Below, piece after piece: positions 42,834 to 53,913 of a DNA stretch of 64,000 bases (positions are counted from its first letter, which is position 1; every line of letters begins with the position of its first letter). The stretch is taken from the NCBI RefSeq assembly GCF_002020135.1, contig NZ_MPZS01000001.1, positions 372,001 to 436,000 of the forward strand, read 5' to 3'. The position numbers were made by a program, and so were the translations under genes. The notes under the pieces were generated by a model, which worked only from the letters and a program-made list of their open reading frames with translations, was not told the origin of the DNA and did not search any database. This DNA is from Thioclava marina. Its GTDB lineage: Bacteria; Pseudomonadota; Alphaproteobacteria; Rhodobacterales; Rhodobacteraceae.

Positions 42834-44141
42834 TCAGGCCTCCGGTGTCGGGGCGATCCCGGGCGTGCGCATCTCGATCACGCGGCGCGGATAGGGGATC
42901 TCGATCCCTTCGGCCTTGAGCGCGTTCCAGATCAGGAAGAGCACATCGGAAGTGTATTTGTTCGGCCCGTCATCAAGCCCGCTCACCCAGAACTCCACCG
43001 CGAAATCAATCCCGCTCTCGCCAAAGCCGCGCAGTTCGCAATCGGGGGCCTGGGGTTCGGACAGCACCGCCGGGTGGGTCGAGACGGCGGCCTCGACGAT
43101 CTCGGGCACGCGGTTGATATCGGTCTCGTAGCTGACCGAGAACGGCGCCTCGAGCCGGTTGGCCGAGCCCTGATCGGAATAGTTCACGACGCGGGTGGTG
43201 ATGAAATGCTCGTTGGGCACAACGATCCACTTGCCGTCGAAAGTCTCGAGAATGATCGAGCGCATGGTCATCTTCACGATTGTGCCCTGCTCGCCCCCGT
43301 CCAGCTCGACGTAGTCACCCACCGTCGCCTGCCCTTCGAGCAGCAAGATGATACCCGAGATGAAGTTCGACGCGATCTGTTGCAGGCCCAGACCGATACC
43401 GACGCCAAGCGCACCGCCGAGCACGGCAAGCGTCGTCAGGTCCACGCCCATCACGTTCATCAGGATCAGGAAGGCGGCACCGAAAATCGCGATCTCCGAA
43501 GCCTTGATCGCGAGGATGCGGGTGGCGGGGCGCAGCTCCTCCTGGTTCTCGAGGTAGCTTTGCGATCGCTCGTTGGACCAGCGGCCCAGCCAGAAGATCA
43601 GGCCGCCGAAGAGGCCGAACTTGATCGCCCAGAGCAGGCTGAAAGACAGGTTGCCCAGCGGCACCTTGACATTGGCAAGCGCCGCGCTGGCCGCGGGCAG
43701 AAGCCCCACGACATAGACCAGCGCGATCGGCAGCACGAGAAAGCGGCCGAAGGCGCGCAGGAACGGATCCTTGAGAACGTCGCGCACATAGGCACGCACG
43801 GCGAGGAACAGAAAGAGACGCTTGAGGAAGCCGACGATCCCGGCGGTGCCGAAGATCGATGTGAGAATGCTTTCGGCCAGAAGCGCGAGCGCCGCCGCGA
43901 GCAACGGCCAAAGCAACGGCATCAGGCGCAGGATCTGACGTCGCGCCGTCGCACGCAGCCCCTTGTCCCCTTCGGCCGGGGTCAGCCAGCTGCGCAGGCG
44001 CGGACGCAACAGCCGCGTGAAGAGCCCCGCGAGCGCAAGCACCACCGCGATCGCCGCGATCTGCCCCCAGGCGGCGGGCGTCTGCGCCCAAGCCCAAGCC
44101 GTTTCCACATAGGGTTGGATGCGCTCGATCAACTCGTCCAT
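42834..44141 (-). CDS. Mechanosensitive ion channel, MscS family
   Basis: A 435-residue inner-membrane channel. Several N-terminal membrane helices (IAAIAVVLALAGLFTRLL; LMPLLWPLLAAALALLAESI), then the pore helix and the MscS beta domain: LAVLGGALGVGIGLGLQQIA, SNFISGIILLLEGQATVGDY, IVVPNEHFITTRVVNYS. Protects against hypo-osmotic shock. Confidence 0.93.
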   Translation of the reverse strand: MDELIERIQPYVETAWAWAQTPAAWGQIAAIAVVLALAGLFTRLLRPRLRSWLTPAEGDKGLRATARRQILRLMPLLWPLLAAALALLAESILTSIFGTAGIVGFLKRLFLFLAVRAYVRDVLKDPFLRAFGRFLVLPIALVYVVGLLPAASAALANVKVPLGNLSFSLLWAIKFGLFGGLIFWLGRWSNERSQSYLENQEELRPATRILAIKASEIAIFGAAFLILMNVMGVDLTTLAVLGGALGVGIGLGLQQIASNFISGIILLLEGQATVGDYVELDGGEQGTIVKMTMRSIILETFDGKWIVVPNEHFITTRVVNYSDQGSANRLEAPFSVSYETDINRVPEIVEAAVSTHPAVLSEPQAPDCELRGFGESGIDFAVEFWVSGLDDGPNKYTSDVLFLIWNALKAEGIEIPYPRRVIEMRTPGIAPTPEA

Positions 44142-44225
44142 GACTGCCCTCTTCTCCTCGCGCTTTCACCTAACGAAGGGCGCCCCCGCGAGGCAAGCGC
44201 CTTTGCGCGCACATGGAGCAGGACA

Positions 44226-44256
44226 AAGAAAAACCGCGCCCCGGGAGGCGCGGTTT
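44226..44256 (-). terminator. Terminator of the rpsF-rpsR-rplI operon
   Basis: AAACCGCGCC pairs with GGCGCGGTTT around CCGGGA; on the minus strand TTTTTCTTTG follows. It lies 35 nt beyond the rplI stop. Confidence 0.9.
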
Positions 44257-44290
44257 CAAACTTTGGCAGTTCTGCCGGAGCGAGCTCCGA

Positions 44291-44905
44291 TCAGGCCTTG
44301 TCGGCTTCGGCTTCCGGGGTCGCGACCGGGCCTTCGTCCTCGTCCGAGGCGGCGCCGCCGATATCGTCGAACAGTTCCGCGATCTCGAATTCGGCCGCGG
44401 CTTCTTCTTCCGCTGCCAGTTCCTGGATCGACTTGCCCGAGGCTTGCAGTTCGGCTTCTTCGGCCGAGCGCGCGACGTTCAGGTTGATCTCGCACATCAC
44501 TTCGGGGTGCAGGTGCACTTCAACGGTGTGAAGGCCGAGGACCTTGATCGGCTGACGGATCACGACCTGCTTGCGGTCGATCGAGAAGCCCTCTTCGGTG
44601 GCGATCATCGCCGCGTCGCGGGTGGTGACCGAGCCGTAGAGGTTGCCGCCGTCGGATGCCGAACGGATCACGACGAACTGCTGGCCGTCGAGGCGCGATG
44701 CCAGCGCTTCGGCTTCCTGCTTGGTTTCGAGGTTGCGCGCTTCGAGCTGAGCCTTGCGCTCTTCAAAGCCCTTGATGTTGGCTTCGTTGGCACGCAGCGC
44801 CTTGCCTTGCGGCAGAAGGTAGTTGCGACCGTAGCCGTCCTTGACGGTGACCACGTCACCCATCTGGCCGAGCTTGGCCACGCGTTCGAGAAGGATCACT
44901 TCCAT
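44291..44905 (-). CDS. rplI: Ribosomal protein L9
   Basis: A 204-residue 50S protein. The N-terminal signature [39 protein letters not shown] is intact. The C-terminal part is longer than the about 150 residues usual in enteric bacteria, with an acidic Ala/Glu-rich tail ([18 protein letters not shown]), as in other alphaproteobacteria. Third gene of the operon. Confidence 0.97.
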   Translation of the reverse strand: MEVILLERVAKLGQMGDVVTVKDGYGRNYLLPQGKALRANEANIKGFEERKAQLEARNLETKQEAEALASRLDGQQFVVIRSASDGGNLYGSVTTRDAAMIATEEGFSIDRKQVVIRQPIKVLGLHTVEVHLHPEVMCEINLNVARSAEEAELQASGKSIQELAAEEEAAAEFEIAELFDDIGGAASDEDEGPVATPEAEADKA

Positions 44906-44917
44906 TGGTCGGTCTCC

Positions 44918-45142
44918 TTATTTCACGGCGTAGGGCAGCAGGGCGAGGAAGCGGGCGCGCTTGATCGCGCGGGCCAGTTCACGCTGCTTCTTCGCCGAAA
45001 CGGCGGTGATGCGGGCGGGGACGATCTTGCCGCGCTCAGAGATGTAGCGCTGCAGAAGACGGGTGTCCTTGTAGTCGATTTTCGGCGCGTTCTCACCCGA
45101 GAACGGGCAGACCTTGCGACGACGGAAAAACGGTTTTGCCAT
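44918..45142 (-). CDS. rpsR: Ribosomal protein S18
   Basis: A 74-residue 30S protein, with [20 protein letters not shown] and [20 protein letters not shown]. It forms a complex with S6 in the ribosome platform and is encoded right after rpsF. Confidence 0.98.
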   Translation of the reverse strand: MAKPFFRRRKVCPFSGENAPKIDYKDTRLLQRYISERGKIVPARITAVSAKKQRELARAIKRARFLALLPYAVK

Positions 45143-45165
45143 GGGTACTACTCCTTAGCTCGGGA

Positions 45166-45519
45166 TCAACGACGCTCACGGCGCTCGGAGCGCTCGTCGC
45201 GTTTCTGCATCTGGACCGAGGGGCCCTCTTCGTGGGCGTCGACCTTGATGGTCAGCACGCGCATCACGTCGTCATGCAGACGGGCCAGACGCTCCATTTC
45301 CTGCACGGCCGACGACGGGGCGTCGGTTTTCAGGAAGGCGTAGTGCCCCTTGCGGTTCTTGTTGATCTTGTAGGCCATGGTCTTCACGCCCCAGTATTCG
45401 GATTCGACGACTTTGCCGCCGTTGTCCGACAGGACCGTGGAGAAATGTTCGACAAGGCCTTCGGCCTGCGCGTTGGACAGATCCTGACGCGAGATGAGGA
45501 CATGCTCGTAAAGCGGCAT
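45166..45519 (-). CDS. rpsF: Ribosomal protein S6
   Basis: A 117-residue 30S protein starting MPLYEHVLISRQDLSNAQAE and containing GVKTMAYKINKNRKGHYAFL; the C-terminal tail (KRDERSERRERR) is basic and charged. First gene of the rpsF-rpsR-rplI operon. Confidence 0.98.
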   Translation of the reverse strand: MPLYEHVLISRQDLSNAQAEGLVEHFSTVLSDNGGKVVESEYWGVKTMAYKINKNRKGHYAFLKTDAPSSAVQEMERLARLHDDVMRVLTIKVDAHEEGPSVQMQKRDERSERRERR

Positions 45520-45566
45520 GCGAACTCCTGTTTTTTCAAGGCGGCTTCAAAGTTGGGCAAATGAGG

Positions 45567-45617
45567 CTTCCGCGACCCAACACGAGAGGCTCCGCCGGTT
45601 CATAGCAAACGCGGAAG
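45567..45617 (-). promoter_or_regulatory. rpsF leader hairpin, possible S6:S18 autoregulatory site
   Basis: In the leader between promoter and rpsF, CTTCCGCG pairs with CGCGGAAG (8 bp) and encloses a region with ACCGGCGG. S6:S18 complexes in diverse bacteria repress rpsF mRNA by binding a hairpin with an exposed CCG. The CCG here fits that idea but I cannot confirm the fold. Confidence 0.4.
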
Positions 45618-45624
45618 ATGCGGC

Positions 45625-45652
45625 CTTATACGGGATGCGCTCCGGGATGCAA
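45625..45652 (-). promoter_or_regulatory. Promoter of the rpsF operon
   Basis: On the minus strand TTGCAT (45652-45647) and TATAAG (45630-45625), spacing 16. The -10 is one base from consensus. The transcript would start near 45618, just before the leader hairpin. Confidence 0.6.
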
Positions 45653-45810
45653 GGAAAAATCCGCCGCGCGCCGCCTCCGCCGTCGCCCGCCTAAACGCGC
45701 TGCGCGGGCAGGTTTGATCTCACCGTGGATCCCCGTTATGCAAGGATCATCGCGCGGACGCAGGCAAAGCGATGATCTGCGTTCGACATCTTCGCACCGG
45801 AGACCCGCCG

Positions 45811-46218
45811 ATGGAACATCTGGCCTCGGGAAGCTGCCTTTGCGGCGCCGTCAGGTTTCGCCTTTCGGGCACATTCGAGAGTTTCTTTCTCTGCCATTGC
45901 TCGCGATGCCGCAAAGATACCGGCTCGGCCCATGCGGCGAACCTGTTTTCCTCCGGCGCGTCGATCAACTGGCTCGCGGGGGACGACAAGGTGAAGACGT
46001 TCACCCTCCCCCATACACGCCACGCGAAGAGTTTCTGCACAGACTGCGGCTCTGCCCTCCCGACGGTTCAGATCGAGGGGCGCCTGCTCGTGGTGCCTGC
46101 GGGGTCTCTGGACAGCGAGCCCCCGCTCGCGCCGACGGCGCATATCTGCTGCGCGGATCGCGCGCGCTGGACCGACGGGATGGATGCCGCGCCGAAATTC
46201 GACGGTCTTCCTCGCTGA
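45811..46218 (+). CDS. GFA-family zinc protein
   Basis: A 135-residue protein of the glutathione-dependent formaldehyde-activating enzyme-like fold. Zinc-binding cysteines are in SCLCGAVRF, CHCSRCRKDTGSAHA and SFCTDCGSALP. The ATG at 45811 follows CGGAGACCC. The family name does not prove formaldehyde chemistry; most members are uncharacterised. Confidence 0.88.
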   Translation: MEHLASGSCLCGAVRFRLSGTFESFFLCHCSRCRKDTGSAHAANLFSSGASINWLAGDDKVKTFTLPHTRHAKSFCTDCGSALPTVQIEGRLLVVPAGSLDSEPPLAPTAHICCADRARWTDGMDAAPKFDGLPR

Positions 46219-46227
46219 GCGAAGGGG

Positions 46228-47109
46228 TTAGTCGAGGCGCCCCGCCGCGAGGATCGGGCCAGGCAGCGGCATCGAATGACCTTCGCGCGCGGCCTGGACG
46301 ATCAACACCGCCGGCGAATCTCCCTCAAGTTCGATCGAGAGCCTGGTCGGTGTCTTGCCATCCCAGTCGGCGACGGCGCGCCAGCTGGTGACGATATTGG
46401 AATAGATCACGGTGCGGCCCGCATTCTCGCCGCGCAGGATATCGACCGTCGCGCGCGGCTGGTAGCGCACGACCTGCACCACGGCGGGTTCGCCCGCACC
46501 ATCGACCGGGCGCAGCGAGACCTCGTAGCGCCCGCCCTGCCCCGTAATCGTCAGATCGACCTGCGCGGCCTCTTCCACCTCGCGCGCGATCGCGGCGATC
46601 AGATCGTTGCGCTGCGGGCCCACGAGCGCCTCGCGCCCCTCGACGATCATCTGCGGCGTGTAGACGGTGCGCTCGCCCGCAGCCAGCGCATAGGCCTTCT
46701 GGCGGGCGGTGAATTCGGGCTTTCCGAAAGGATCCTTCCAGCCGAGATAATCCCAGTAATCGACATGCAGCGCGAGCGCGATCACGTCGGGGCGTTCCGC
46801 GATTTCCTCGAACAGCGCATCGGCCGGCGGGCAGGATGAACACCCCTGCGAGGTGAAGAGCTCGATCACGACCGGACCGCTTTTCGCCATCTCGGAAGAC
46901 GCAGGCTGCGCCGCGGCCTCAGCGTCGGGCGCCATCGACTGGACCATCGCCTCGGAGACGCGCTGGCGCATGCCGGGCGGCGCGTCGGGAACGAGCGTCA
47001 CACCCGTGCCGGGAACCACTTCCTCGGCCCGCAGGCAATCGGGCAAGCCGACGCTTCCCAGCGCTGCCGCCATGCCGATCCAGATCGCGGTAAAACTGCC
47101 TGCGCGCAC
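46228..47109 (-). CDS. Secreted DUF1223 thioredoxin-fold protein
   Basis: A 293-residue protein with a signal peptide (FTAIWIGMAAALGSVGLPDC) and a DUF1223 domain: VVIELFTSQGCSSCPPADAL near residue 95 with a C-x2-C motif, LALHVDYWDYLGWKDPFGKP, and RTVYTPQMIVEGREALVG. Probably periplasmic. Redox role is likely from the fold but unproven. Confidence 0.9.
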   Translation of the reverse strand: MRAGSFTAIWIGMAAALGSVGLPDCLRAEEVVPGTGVTLVPDAPPGMRQRVSEAMVQSMAPDAEAAAQPASSEMAKSGPVVIELFTSQGCSSCPPADALFEEIAERPDVIALALHVDYWDYLGWKDPFGKPEFTARQKAYALAAGERTVYTPQMIVEGREALVGPQRNDLIAAIAREVEEAAQVDLTITGQGGRYEVSLRPVDGAGEPAVVQVVRYQPRATVDILRGENAGRTVIYSNIVTSWRAVADWDGKTPTRLSIELEGDSPAVLIVQAAREGHSMPLPGPILAAGRLD

Positions 47110-47224
47110 CGTGCAACCTCTTCCAAACGTCCGCCTTTATACTTACCGTCGCGGCCGATACCATGACCAATCAAGGTTTTGAGAGATTTCTTGCCGTTTC
47201 CGCGCAAAAAGCGAAATTACGTGT

Positions 47225-47272
47225 AAAATCACGTCAGGCTTCCCCGCGGGAAGGACCGGGACGTGATTTTTT
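47225..47272 (+). promoter_or_regulatory. Hairpin with T-run in the acnA upstream region
   Basis: AAAATCACGTC and GACGTGATTTT form a perfect 11-bp stem, with an inner CTTCC/GGAAG stem, followed by TTTTTTG. It is 109 nt before the acnA ATG, and no plus-strand gene ends within 1 kb upstream, so it may be a leader terminator or an mRNA structure. A TATACA further downstream could be a -10 element. Confidence 0.5.
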
Positions 47273-47380
47273 GTGTGCAACGGTATACAAAAATGCGTCC
47301 TCCCTCTTGAACGGATGGAAAGCTTCAGGCAAATACGGCGCCAGCGACACCCTTAGGACCCATGAAGGGAGGCCATTCTC

Positions 47381-50131
<2,751 letters not shown>

Positions 50132-50153
50132 TCGGTCTGACAGAATTGGAAAA

Positions 50154-50178
50154 GGCCCCGCGATTGCGGGGCCTTTTT
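50154..50178 (+). terminator. Terminator of acnA
   Basis: GGCCCCGC and GCGGGGCC pair around GATT and are followed by TTTTT. Confidence 0.95.
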
Positions 50179-50373
50179 CGTATCGGCAGATATCGCCGGA
50201 CGGCGGATGCCGTCGGGGGGCTCTCCGAGGGGCAAGGGCGGGATTGAGGCCAGATTGACCGATGCTGCAGGTTCCTCGAATGTCCGGTGTCCCGATAGCT
50301 AAAACGTTCGAGACCTTGCACGTGGGGCGCTACATGGATCACATTCAGGCAGCCTTTAGTGCGAGGAAAGTTG

Positions 50374-51165
50374 ATGACCTATGGCGATTTCGGTGAACCT
50401 GAGATTCCTCACGACCTCTTTGAATGTGCACTGTTTCTAAGAAACAATATCATTGACCTCACAACCCAAGGGGGGTCGGAGGCCGAGTACAAATTAGCCA
50501 GAAGAAGGCTACTGGAAGACCCGGCAAGCAAGCGACTTCTGCCGAGCTTTGTGCGCTTCTCAAACAATGCCGCTTCTGTGCAGTCAGCATTATCGAGCGT
50601 TGCAAGTGGTTCAGGTTCTTGGGCCATGCGCCGGGGCCACGTCACTGACGCCTTCATACCTCTATTAACCTTCCTAGAGGCAGGTGGCGGTGCAGCAGAC
50701 GCCACGATCACAGACGGCCTTGATGTCTATGATGCTCCTGCTGTCCAAGCTTTTTGGGCGAAGGCTTTGGAAAGACGAACAACAGACCCGGACGGCGCTG
50801 TCACCGCCGCAAGTACGTTACTTGAAGAGGTCTGCAAACACATCATCGAGGACAGCGGCGCAGAGTGGGAAGCAAAATGGAATGTGCCGAAACTCTATTC
50901 TGAAACGGCAAAAATCTTGAAGCTCGCACCATCGCAACACCAGGAAGAGGTGTTCAAAATGATTTTGGGAAACTGCCAGAGCGTCGTACAGAGTATTGGT
51001 TCTTTGCGCAACAAAGGTGGTGATGCTCATGCTGGGGGGCGCTCGCGAGTTCCATTCAAGCCGCGTCATGCCGCTTTGACGGTTAACCTTGCTGGGTCCA
51101 TGGCCCTGTTTCTGATTGAGACGTGGCATGCGAGAGTTGAGGAACAACGGATCAGTAATCATTAG
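50374..51165 (+). CDS. Abortive infection family protein (Abi_C domain, HEPN-like motif)
   Basis: A 263-residue protein. The C-terminal half matches the Abi_C domain: AASTLLEEVCKHIIEDSGAE, KLYSETAKILKLAPS, then SLRNKGGDAHAGG and HAALTVNLAGSMALFLIETW. RNKGGDAH is an R-x6-H arrangement like the RNase site of HEPN domains. The ATG at 50374 follows GAGGAAAG. Base composition is visibly more AT-rich than its neighbours, which suggests transfer. It stands alone between acnA and a thioredoxin-like gene. A phage-defence role is inferred from the family only. Confidence 0.8.
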   Translation: MTYGDFGEPEIPHDLFECALFLRNNIIDLTTQGGSEAEYKLARRRLLEDPASKRLLPSFVRFSNNAASVQSALSSVASGSGSWAMRRGHVTDAFIPLLTFLEAGGGAADATITDGLDVYDAPAVQAFWAKALERRTTDPDGAVTAASTLLEEVCKHIIEDSGAEWEAKWNVPKLYSETAKILKLAPSQHQEEVFKMILGNCQSVVQSIGSLRNKGGDAHAGGRSRVPFKPRHAALTVNLAGSMALFLIETWHARVEEQRISNH

Positions 51166-51318
51166 CCGCGTCACAATCCTGAAGCAGACCTTCTCCTCAG
51201 CAACGGGAGCATGTCGCCACACCGGGCATGCGTTACCGGAACGCTCAATCCACCCCAACATCGCCGATCCCCGCCCCCTTGTGCTATACTTCCCGCCATC
51301 ACAAGGGAGGACGACGCG

Positions 51319-51933
51319 ATGAATAGGCGCGAGATGTTGGCCCTGACGGGCGGTGCGATGGCCGCAAGCGGGGTGTTGGGAGGTGCTGCCCGACCGGCGC
51401 GGGCGGAGGCCGTGATGGGCGATGGCGGGCTTTACCAGCAGAGCTTCTTTCACGACAGTTTCCTCGACCTCGGAGAGGATCTGAGCGAGGCCGCGGATCA
51501 GGGAAAGGGGCTGCTGGTGCTCTTCGAGCAGCGCGGCTGCCCCTATTGCCGCGAGATGCATCTGGTGAACTTCAAGCGCTCCGAGATCACGGATCTGATC
51601 GAGGCCAGCTTCGTGGTCTTGCAGCTCGATCTCTGGGGCGCGCGGGAGGTTACCGATTTCGACGGCGAGGCGCTGGAGGAGCGTGCGCTGGCACAGAAAT
51701 GGTTCGTGAACTTCACGCCGACGCAGGTTCTGATCCCGGCTCAGAACGCGGGCGCAACCGATCTGCGCGCGGCCGAGGCCTTCCGGATGCCGGGCTATTT
51801 CAAACCCTTCCACCATCTGTCGGGGCTGGAATATGTCGCTAGCGGCGCCTATCGCGACCAGCCCTTCCAGCGTTTCTTGCAAGACAAGTTCTCGGCGCTG
51901 GCGGAACAGGGGATCGACCCCGACGTGTGGTGA
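51319..51933 (+). CDS. Exported thioredoxin-fold protein, SoxW-like
   Basis: A 204-residue protein. The leader MNRREMLALTGGAMAASGVL has a twin-arginine-like start and an Ala-rich cleavage region (ARPARAEA). The redox motif is C-P-Y-C in FEQRGCPYCREMHLVNFK near residue 75. SoxW-like thioredoxins act in periplasmic sulfur oxidation, but no sox genes lie in this window. ATG follows GGGAGGACG. Confidence 0.85.
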   Translation: MNRREMLALTGGAMAASGVLGGAARPARAEAVMGDGGLYQQSFFHDSFLDLGEDLSEAADQGKGLLVLFEQRGCPYCREMHLVNFKRSEITDLIEASFVVLQLDLWGAREVTDFDGEALEERALAQKWFVNFTPTQVLIPAQNAGATDLRAAEAFRMPGYFKPFHHLSGLEYVASGAYRDQPFQRFLQDKFSALAEQGIDPDVW

Positions 51934-51950
51934 GCCCCAAACGCAAACGA

Positions 51951-51967
51951 CCCGCGCGATGCGCGGG
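51951..51967. terminator. Hairpin between convergent thioredoxin-like and cold-shock genes
   Basis: CCCGCGC and GCGCGGG pair around GAT. Weak T-runs on both sides; probably a shared terminator of both genes. Confidence 0.6.
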
Positions 51968-51991
51968 CCGTTCTCGAACTTTCGCTCAGGC

Positions 51992-52198
51992 TCAGGCGAG
52001 CTCGAGGTTGCTCGCGGACTGGCGACCGTCACGGCCGGTTTCCAGTTCGTAGGTCACTTTCTGACCATCGTCGAGGCGCTGGATGCCGGCGCGCTCAACC
52101 GCCGAGATGTGCAGGAAGATGTCCTTGCCGCCATCATTCGGGGCAATGAAGCCGTAACCCTTGGTGCTGTTGAACCATTTCACGGTGCCTTCGGCCAT
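51992..52198 (-). CDS. Cold shock protein (CspA family)
   Basis: A 68-residue OB-fold RNA chaperone starting MAEGTVKWFNSTKGYGFIAP with RNP1 (KGYGFIAP) and RNP2-like (DIFLHISAV) motifs. It has a possible long 5' leader. Confidence 0.96.
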   Translation of the reverse strand: MAEGTVKWFNSTKGYGFIAPNDGGKDIFLHISAVERAGIQRLDDGQKVTYELETGRDGRQSASNLELA

Positions 52199-52362
52199 CG
52201 TGAGTCTCCTTAGATAAAGTGCTGCCCGCGGAATGCGTCAGCCCGGCCGTGTCAGTTCTTGAAAGCAAACTGAAGCCGGTAAGGGAGACAGTGCGTGTCG
52301 GAAGCAAACTTAGCGAGACAGCAGATAGAGGTTCGGCACCGCAAATGCAATGGCCGATCGGA

Positions 52363-53127
52363 TCACGCTGCCGTGGCAGAGGGAGGATTGCGGTCCTCAC
52401 GCTGGATGAAGCGCCCGCCCGCGGATTTCACCCGCAGCGCGAATTTGCGCTTCTGCCCACGGATCGCATGGCTCACCAGAGCGCGCAGATGGCCCTCGGA
52501 TTTGAGTTGGCGCGCCATGCCGTGATGGTAACCGGGCAGCAGGAAATGCGCGATATTCGGTGCGATCGGGAAGCGCCGGGCATGGATCATCTCGTCGGGA
52601 TGATCGGCATGAAGCGCGAAGATCCGAGGCGCGCGCGGCATATGCGCGCCAAGCGTCGGCACCCGGTAGCCGCCGATGCGGTTGCGCAGGAAACGCCAGC
52701 GATGCTCTTCGGGGACATGATCGGGATGGACCGAGACCTGGGGCGAGATCGCGCAGACGGTGTCGAAGGGCAGATGCCGCGTCATCTCGAGCGCCATGAA
52801 CCCGCCCATCGAATTGCCGATCCCCACGAGGCGCTCCGCACCGGTCTCGGCCTGCGCGCGTTCGATCGTGAGGGCGACCGCCTCGATCAGGCCGGGCGCG
52901 TTGAGCCAGCTGCGCGCGGTATCGGCAATGAAGAGAACCGGGTTTTCGCCCCCCTGGCTTGCGATGGCGCGAAACTCGGGCGGTTGCGGGGCGCTGCGCG
53001 AATTCCCGACACCGGCAAAGGAAACCACGAGCGTCTTGCCCGTTCCGGGAAGAAAATGCGCATGGAGCGGCGCGCGCGTCACCACGGCGCGCAACTCGTT
53101 TCCATGTCTTGCCGGAAGAAATACCAT
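52363..53127 (-). CDS. Alpha/beta hydrolase
   Basis: A 254-residue protein with the nucleophile elbow GIGNSMGGFMALEM near residue 103 and a late His in LPGYHHGMARQL near 205, fitting a Ser-Asp-His hydrolase. No signal peptide. The ATG follows AAGGGCG. Substrate unknown. Confidence 0.82.
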   Translation of the reverse strand: MVFLPARHGNELRAVVTRAPLHAHFLPGTGKTLVVSFAGVGNSRSAPQPPEFRAIASQGGENPVLFIADTARSWLNAPGLIEAVALTIERAQAETGAERLVGIGNSMGGFMALEMTRHLPFDTVCAISPQVSVHPDHVPEEHRWRFLRNRIGGYRVPTLGAHMPRAPRIFALHADHPDEMIHARRFPIAPNIAHFLLPGYHHGMARQLKSEGHLRALVSHAIRGQKRKFALRVKSAGGRFIQREDRNPPSATAA

Positions 53128-53298
53128 TGATCGCCCTTGCCCGTTCCTTCGGGCCTTTATTGACTCGGATTGCTCACCAAACCGTTACCAACCTCAGCTT
53201 TCGCGAAATGGGCAGAATCGTGGCATTTTGGTGATCTGCGCGCTTTGAGAAAAACGCTCAGGCACGACAGCCCTCCAGGGCGACCGGAAAGGGATTTT

Positions 53299-53313
53299 GT
53301 TCCCCTTATGTTC
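53299..53313 (+). promoter_or_regulatory. LexA (SOS) box upstream of imuA
   Basis: GTTCCCCTTATGTTC is a perfect GTTC-N7-GTTC, the alphaproteobacterial LexA site. It ends 16 nt before the ATG of the ImuA-like gene. Confidence 0.85.
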
Positions 53314-53329
53314 ACGCTAAATTATCACC

Positions 53330-53908
53330 ATGAGCACCTCCCTGCCCCTTCCCCTGCGCCCGGGCCGCACCCATGAGGTCTGCGGCCTTGGCGCCACAAG
53401 CTTTGCCTGCGCGGTGGCCGCCACCACGAGCGGTCCGGTGATCTGGGTGAGCGAACGCTATCGGCGCGACGGGCTCAATCCGCGCGGACTGGTGAGCTTC
53501 TTCGATCCGGCGCGGCTTCTGATCGCGCGGGGAAAGGATCAGACCGACACGCTCGCGGTGATGGAAGAGGCGTTGCGCGACGGCTCGGCCCCGCTGGTGA
53601 TCGGCGAGACGCCGAAGGCGATCAGCCTCACCGAGGGGCGACGACTGCAACTCGCGGCCAAGCAAGGCGGGGCGACGGGGCTGTGCCTGATCACACCGCA
53701 GGGCGGCTCGAACGCGGCCGAGACGCGCTGGCAGGCAATGCCGGTCTTCGAGCGCGATCTGCGCGAGGGGGTGGATGCGCCACGGCTGCGCTGGCGCCAG
53801 ATCAAGAACAAGTCCGGCCCCTGCCGTGCCTGGGAGGTGCGCTGGAACGCGCGCGACCGCGGCCCCGAGATCCTGAGCGTTGCCGATTGCGCGCCCGAAC
53901 CCGGCTGA
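53330..53908 (+). CDS. imuA: ImuA-like SOS mutagenesis protein, without imuB/dnaE2
   Basis: A 192-residue protein that resembles Rhodobacterales ImuA: THEVCGLGATSFACAVAATT, VIWVSERYRRDGLNPRGLVS, LTEGRRLQLAAKQGGATGLC and SNAAETRWQAMPVF. In damage tolerance ImuA works with ImuB and DnaE2. Here the next gene is convergent (53914) and no imuB or dnaE2 follows, so the partners must be elsewhere or missing. It has its own LexA box. Confidence 0.78.
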   Translation: MSTSLPLPLRPGRTHEVCGLGATSFACAVAATTSGPVIWVSERYRRDGLNPRGLVSFFDPARLLIARGKDQTDTLAVMEEALRDGSAPLVIGETPKAISLTEGRRLQLAAKQGGATGLCLITPQGGSNAAETRWQAMPVFERDLREGVDAPRLRWRQIKNKSGPCRAWEVRWNARDRGPEILSVADCAPEPG

Positions 53909-53913
53909 TCGGC

